Source of the DNA: Candidatus Peribacteria bacterium
GTDB taxonomy: Bacteria > Patescibacteria > JAEDAM01 > Absconditabacterales > Absconditicoccaceae
NCBI GenBank assembly: GCA_031261265.1
Contig: JAISKI010000063.1
Span: 1 to 8,416, forward strand
Direction: 5' to 3'
Length of the DNA: 8,416 nt
A program made the position numbers and the translations under genes. Positions within the stretch are counted from its first letter, which is position 1. Every line of letters begins with the position of its first letter. This document shows positions 7,463-8,416 of this stretch, piece by piece. Under the pieces are notes generated by a model. It saw only the letters and a program-made list of their open reading frames with translations. It was not told the origin of the DNA and made no database searches.

Positions 7463-7536
7463 TATCTAGTAGCTGAAAGAAAGCTGGTACCTGAGGAATG
7501 GTGTGCTTGCAGTCCGTCGAAGACACTTCCATCCAT
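7453..7536 (-). CDS. possible 27-residue leader peptide of the NAD operon
   Basis: Short frame in the operon leader beginning MDGSVFDGL and ending RYCI before TAA. Support is only its position after the GGAGGTGA sequence (13 nt spacing, longer than ideal) and the location of its stop inside the gene-proximal palindrome. No run of codons suggests classical attenuation. Most likely chance, listed so that it can be tested. Confidence 0.12.
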   Translation of the reverse strand: MDGSVFDGLQAHHSSGTSFLSATRYCI

Positions 7537-7559
7537 CCAATTTCTTCTCTCACCTCCAG

Positions 7560-7577
7560 TAATTGTATTATACACAA
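7560..7577 (-). repeat. operator-like palindrome overlapping the promoter -10 box
   Basis: Minus-strand TTGTGTATAATACAATTA lies within the dyad AATTGT-N7-ACAATT (7561-7579), and the TATAAT box sits inside it. A near copy lies 115 nt downstream. A protein bound here would block RNA polymerase, so repression, probably sensing an NAD metabolite, is the likely role. The motif does not let me name the regulator family. Confidence 0.55.
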
Positions 7578-7594
7578 TTTCTTTTAAATTTCAA
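7567..7594 (-). promoter_or_regulatory. sigma70-type promoter of the NAD salvage operon
   Basis: On the minus strand TTGAAA (7594-7589) is followed after 16 nt by a perfect TATAAT (7572-7567). Transcription would begin near 7560 and run into pncA. It lies between the terminator at 7644-7668 and the first gene, as expected for the operon's main promoter. Confidence 0.7.
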
Positions 7595-7643
7595 GAGATT
7601 TTTCAAAAAAAGTTTTAGCAGGTAGTAGCTAGGAATATTAGCA

Positions 7644-7668
7644 AAAGGAGCGACTAAGTCGCTCCTTT
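7644..7668 (-). terminator. intrinsic terminator of the upstream surface-protein gene
   Basis: A perfect 11-bp stem (AAAGGAGCGAC at 7644-7654 with GTCGCTCCTTT at 7658-7668) with a 3-nt loop. On the minus strand the GC-rich part is followed by TTTTGC. It begins 10 nt after the UAG at 7679, so it separates the surface-protein transcript from the NAD operon. This also argues that the real upstream gene ends at 7679. Confidence 0.75.
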
Positions 7669-7678
7669 CAATATATAA

Positions 7679-7897
7679 CTATGCATTAACAACCTCCCAC
7701 AAAACGTACTCACTACCATTTGCGGTACGCTCAATCTGACCAAGATTACAATGATATAAAGCTACTAGCTCCCAGTTTATTAATATTCTACCCGCTGTCT
7801 GTCATAATACACTAGGGGTTGAAGTCGGTTTAGCAGGATAAGAACCTAAATAACCTCCTTCAATGGTATTCACTGAAGTAGGTAGAAAAAGTAAATA
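7679..7897 (-). pseudogene. out-of-frame C-terminal remnant of the surface-protein gene, or a small separate ORF
   Basis: Read with UGA = Gly, this frame is open for 72 codons from after a TAA at 7900 to UAG at 7679. It includes EGGYLGSYPAKP, one UGA (7804, read as Gly), QTAGRILINWE and ends YVLWEVVNA. It lacks an ATG; the best start would be GTG at 7873, with no ribosome site. Its composition looks protein-like and its stop is directly followed by a terminator. It is offset by one base relative to the frame that ends at 7914. I read it as the tail of the upstream protein, displaced by indels or sequence errors. A separate small gene cannot be ruled out. Confidence 0.35.
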
Positions 7898-7913
7898 TTA
7901 CATATCCCAATTT

Positions 7914-8416
7914 CTAGGAGCAACAAATATATGCTGTTTGCGGACACGATATCTCAGAAGGGGTATAGGTTATGTTATAAGTTCTGCAACTGCCATGATC
8001 TACTTGGAGTCCGCCAACATAACAACGAGGGTGTTCATATTCCCGTTGACTCATTGCATTACTTCGGTTGCAATCATTATCTGATTCAATAGGAACATTT
8101 GCTTCACACCGAGGAGAAAGGGTCGCTGATGTATAAGGAGTTCATTGACACCTCCACTTAGCCTTTCCAGGAGTTGAAATGTTGATCTCCGTAGGAATAC
8201 CATATGAACAAAGACTGTCATAAACAGGATCACCTTGTCTTTCATCTATTGGCTGTGTAAATGTCCTTCCATTAGCACTTCCACACACTCCATTTACAGG
8301 AGTAGAAGTAGTAGAATCCTTGAAACAACGTACTGATTTAGTACCATCACCAAGTCAACGGGAATACCTACCACCAGCATAGATCATAGGATAATAACCA
8401 TTGGTATAACCCCGTG
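7914..8416 (-). CDS. cysteine-rich probable surface/secreted protein, C-terminal part (5' end outside window)
   Basis: Partial: it enters from beyond the right edge and ends at UAG 7914, giving 166 residues. The first part, with GRYSRGLGDGTKSVRCFKD, resembles the end of the Fibrobacter succinogenes major paralogous-type domain found in large extracellular proteins. It is followed by a cysteine-rich stretch with VNGVCGSANGRTFT, DSLCSYGIPTE, KAKWRCQGTP and several further Cys residues, suggesting disulfide-rich extracellular modules. Two UGA codons (8357, 8144) are read as Gly; the second gives WRCQG, natural in this kind of repeat. It is not metabolically related to the NAD genes. The stop may be premature (see the open frame at 7679-7897). 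Function unknown; adhesion or host contact would be a guess. Confidence 0.6.

Larger units (their letters stand above)
7422..7559 (-). other. 5' leader of the NAD operon
   Basis: About 138 nt between the predicted transcription start and pncA. It opens with GGAGGTGA (7550-7557), a full match to the usual anti-Shine-Dalgarno sequence and the only strong one I found near a start. About 13 nt later an ATG at 7536 begins a 27-codon open frame ending in TAA at 7453, inside the gene-proximal palindrome. No known NAD riboswitch could be recognised by eye. A leader peptide is possible but unproven. Confidence 0.35.

Noticed and set aside
7422..7577. N-terminal extension of pncA from the in-frame start codons at 7577 or 7532
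   Set aside because: The extension spans the promoter -10 box and operator region, is not like nicotinamidase, and the T-rich element fits the ATG at 7421.
7644..7668. Hairpin as a CRISPR repeat or mobile-element end
   Set aside because: Single copy, no spacers and no transposase; its position right after a stop codon and its T run fit a terminator.
7863..8245. Plus-strand ORF 7863-8084 and minus-strand ORF 8051-8245 as genes
   Set aside because: They lie in other frames than the cysteine-rich protein, which shows recognisable composition when UGA is Gly; both are shadows.

Overview
The window is AT-rich bacterial DNA. It carries one tightly packed operon for NAD and nucleotide salvage on the minus strand, with the end of an unrelated surface-protein gene upstream. 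The key to reading it is the genetic code: UGA must be read as glycine (translation table 25, known from Absconditabacteria/SR1 and Gracilibacteria). With the standard code pncB breaks into three pieces, nadM-nudix loses both ends, and pnuC and nadR lose essential termini. With UGA = Gly every gene runs intact to UAA or UAG, and several UGA codons fall on residues where the families require glycine, including the invariant Gly of a Nudix box. The source is therefore probably a member of those host-dependent phyla or one of their mobile elements. No rRNA or housekeeping marker is present to place it further.

Layout from the right edge in transcription order (minus strand). From 8416 to 7914 is the C-terminal part of a cysteine-rich, probably secreted protein. 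From 7897 to 7679 a second open frame looks like its displaced tail, and a hairpin terminator at 7644-7668 follows its stop. From 7594 to 7567 is a sigma70-like promoter whose -10 box lies inside a palindrome. A near copy of that palindrome lies just upstream of the first gene. Then come pncA (nicotinamidase with an unexplained C-terminal extension), pncB (nicotinate phosphoribosyltransferase), nadM-nudix, pnuC, nadR, a prs-like PRPP synthetase and apt. Most gaps are 26-65 nt, and pnuC and nadR overlap. A 237-base non-coding stretch with a hairpin terminator fills the left end.

How the genes fit together: PncA turns nicotinamide into nicotinate, and PncB joins it to PRPP to give NaMN. NadD and NadE, needed to finish that route, are not in the window. 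Independently PnuC imports nicotinamide riboside, NadR phosphorylates it to NMN, and NadR and/or NadM adenylylate NMN to NAD. The Nudix half of NadM probably cleaves ADP-ribose, an NAD breakdown product, to AMP and ribose-5-phosphate. Prs can convert ribose-5-phosphate to PRPP, the substrate of both PncB and Apt. Apt converts adenine to AMP. The set suggests a cell that scavenges pyridines, ribosides and adenine from a host or prey and recycles the ribose.

None of the operon genes has a convincing Shine-Dalgarno sequence. Six of the seven instead have a T-rich element (TTTTTATTTC or TTATTTATCT type) beginning 24-26 nt before the ATG.
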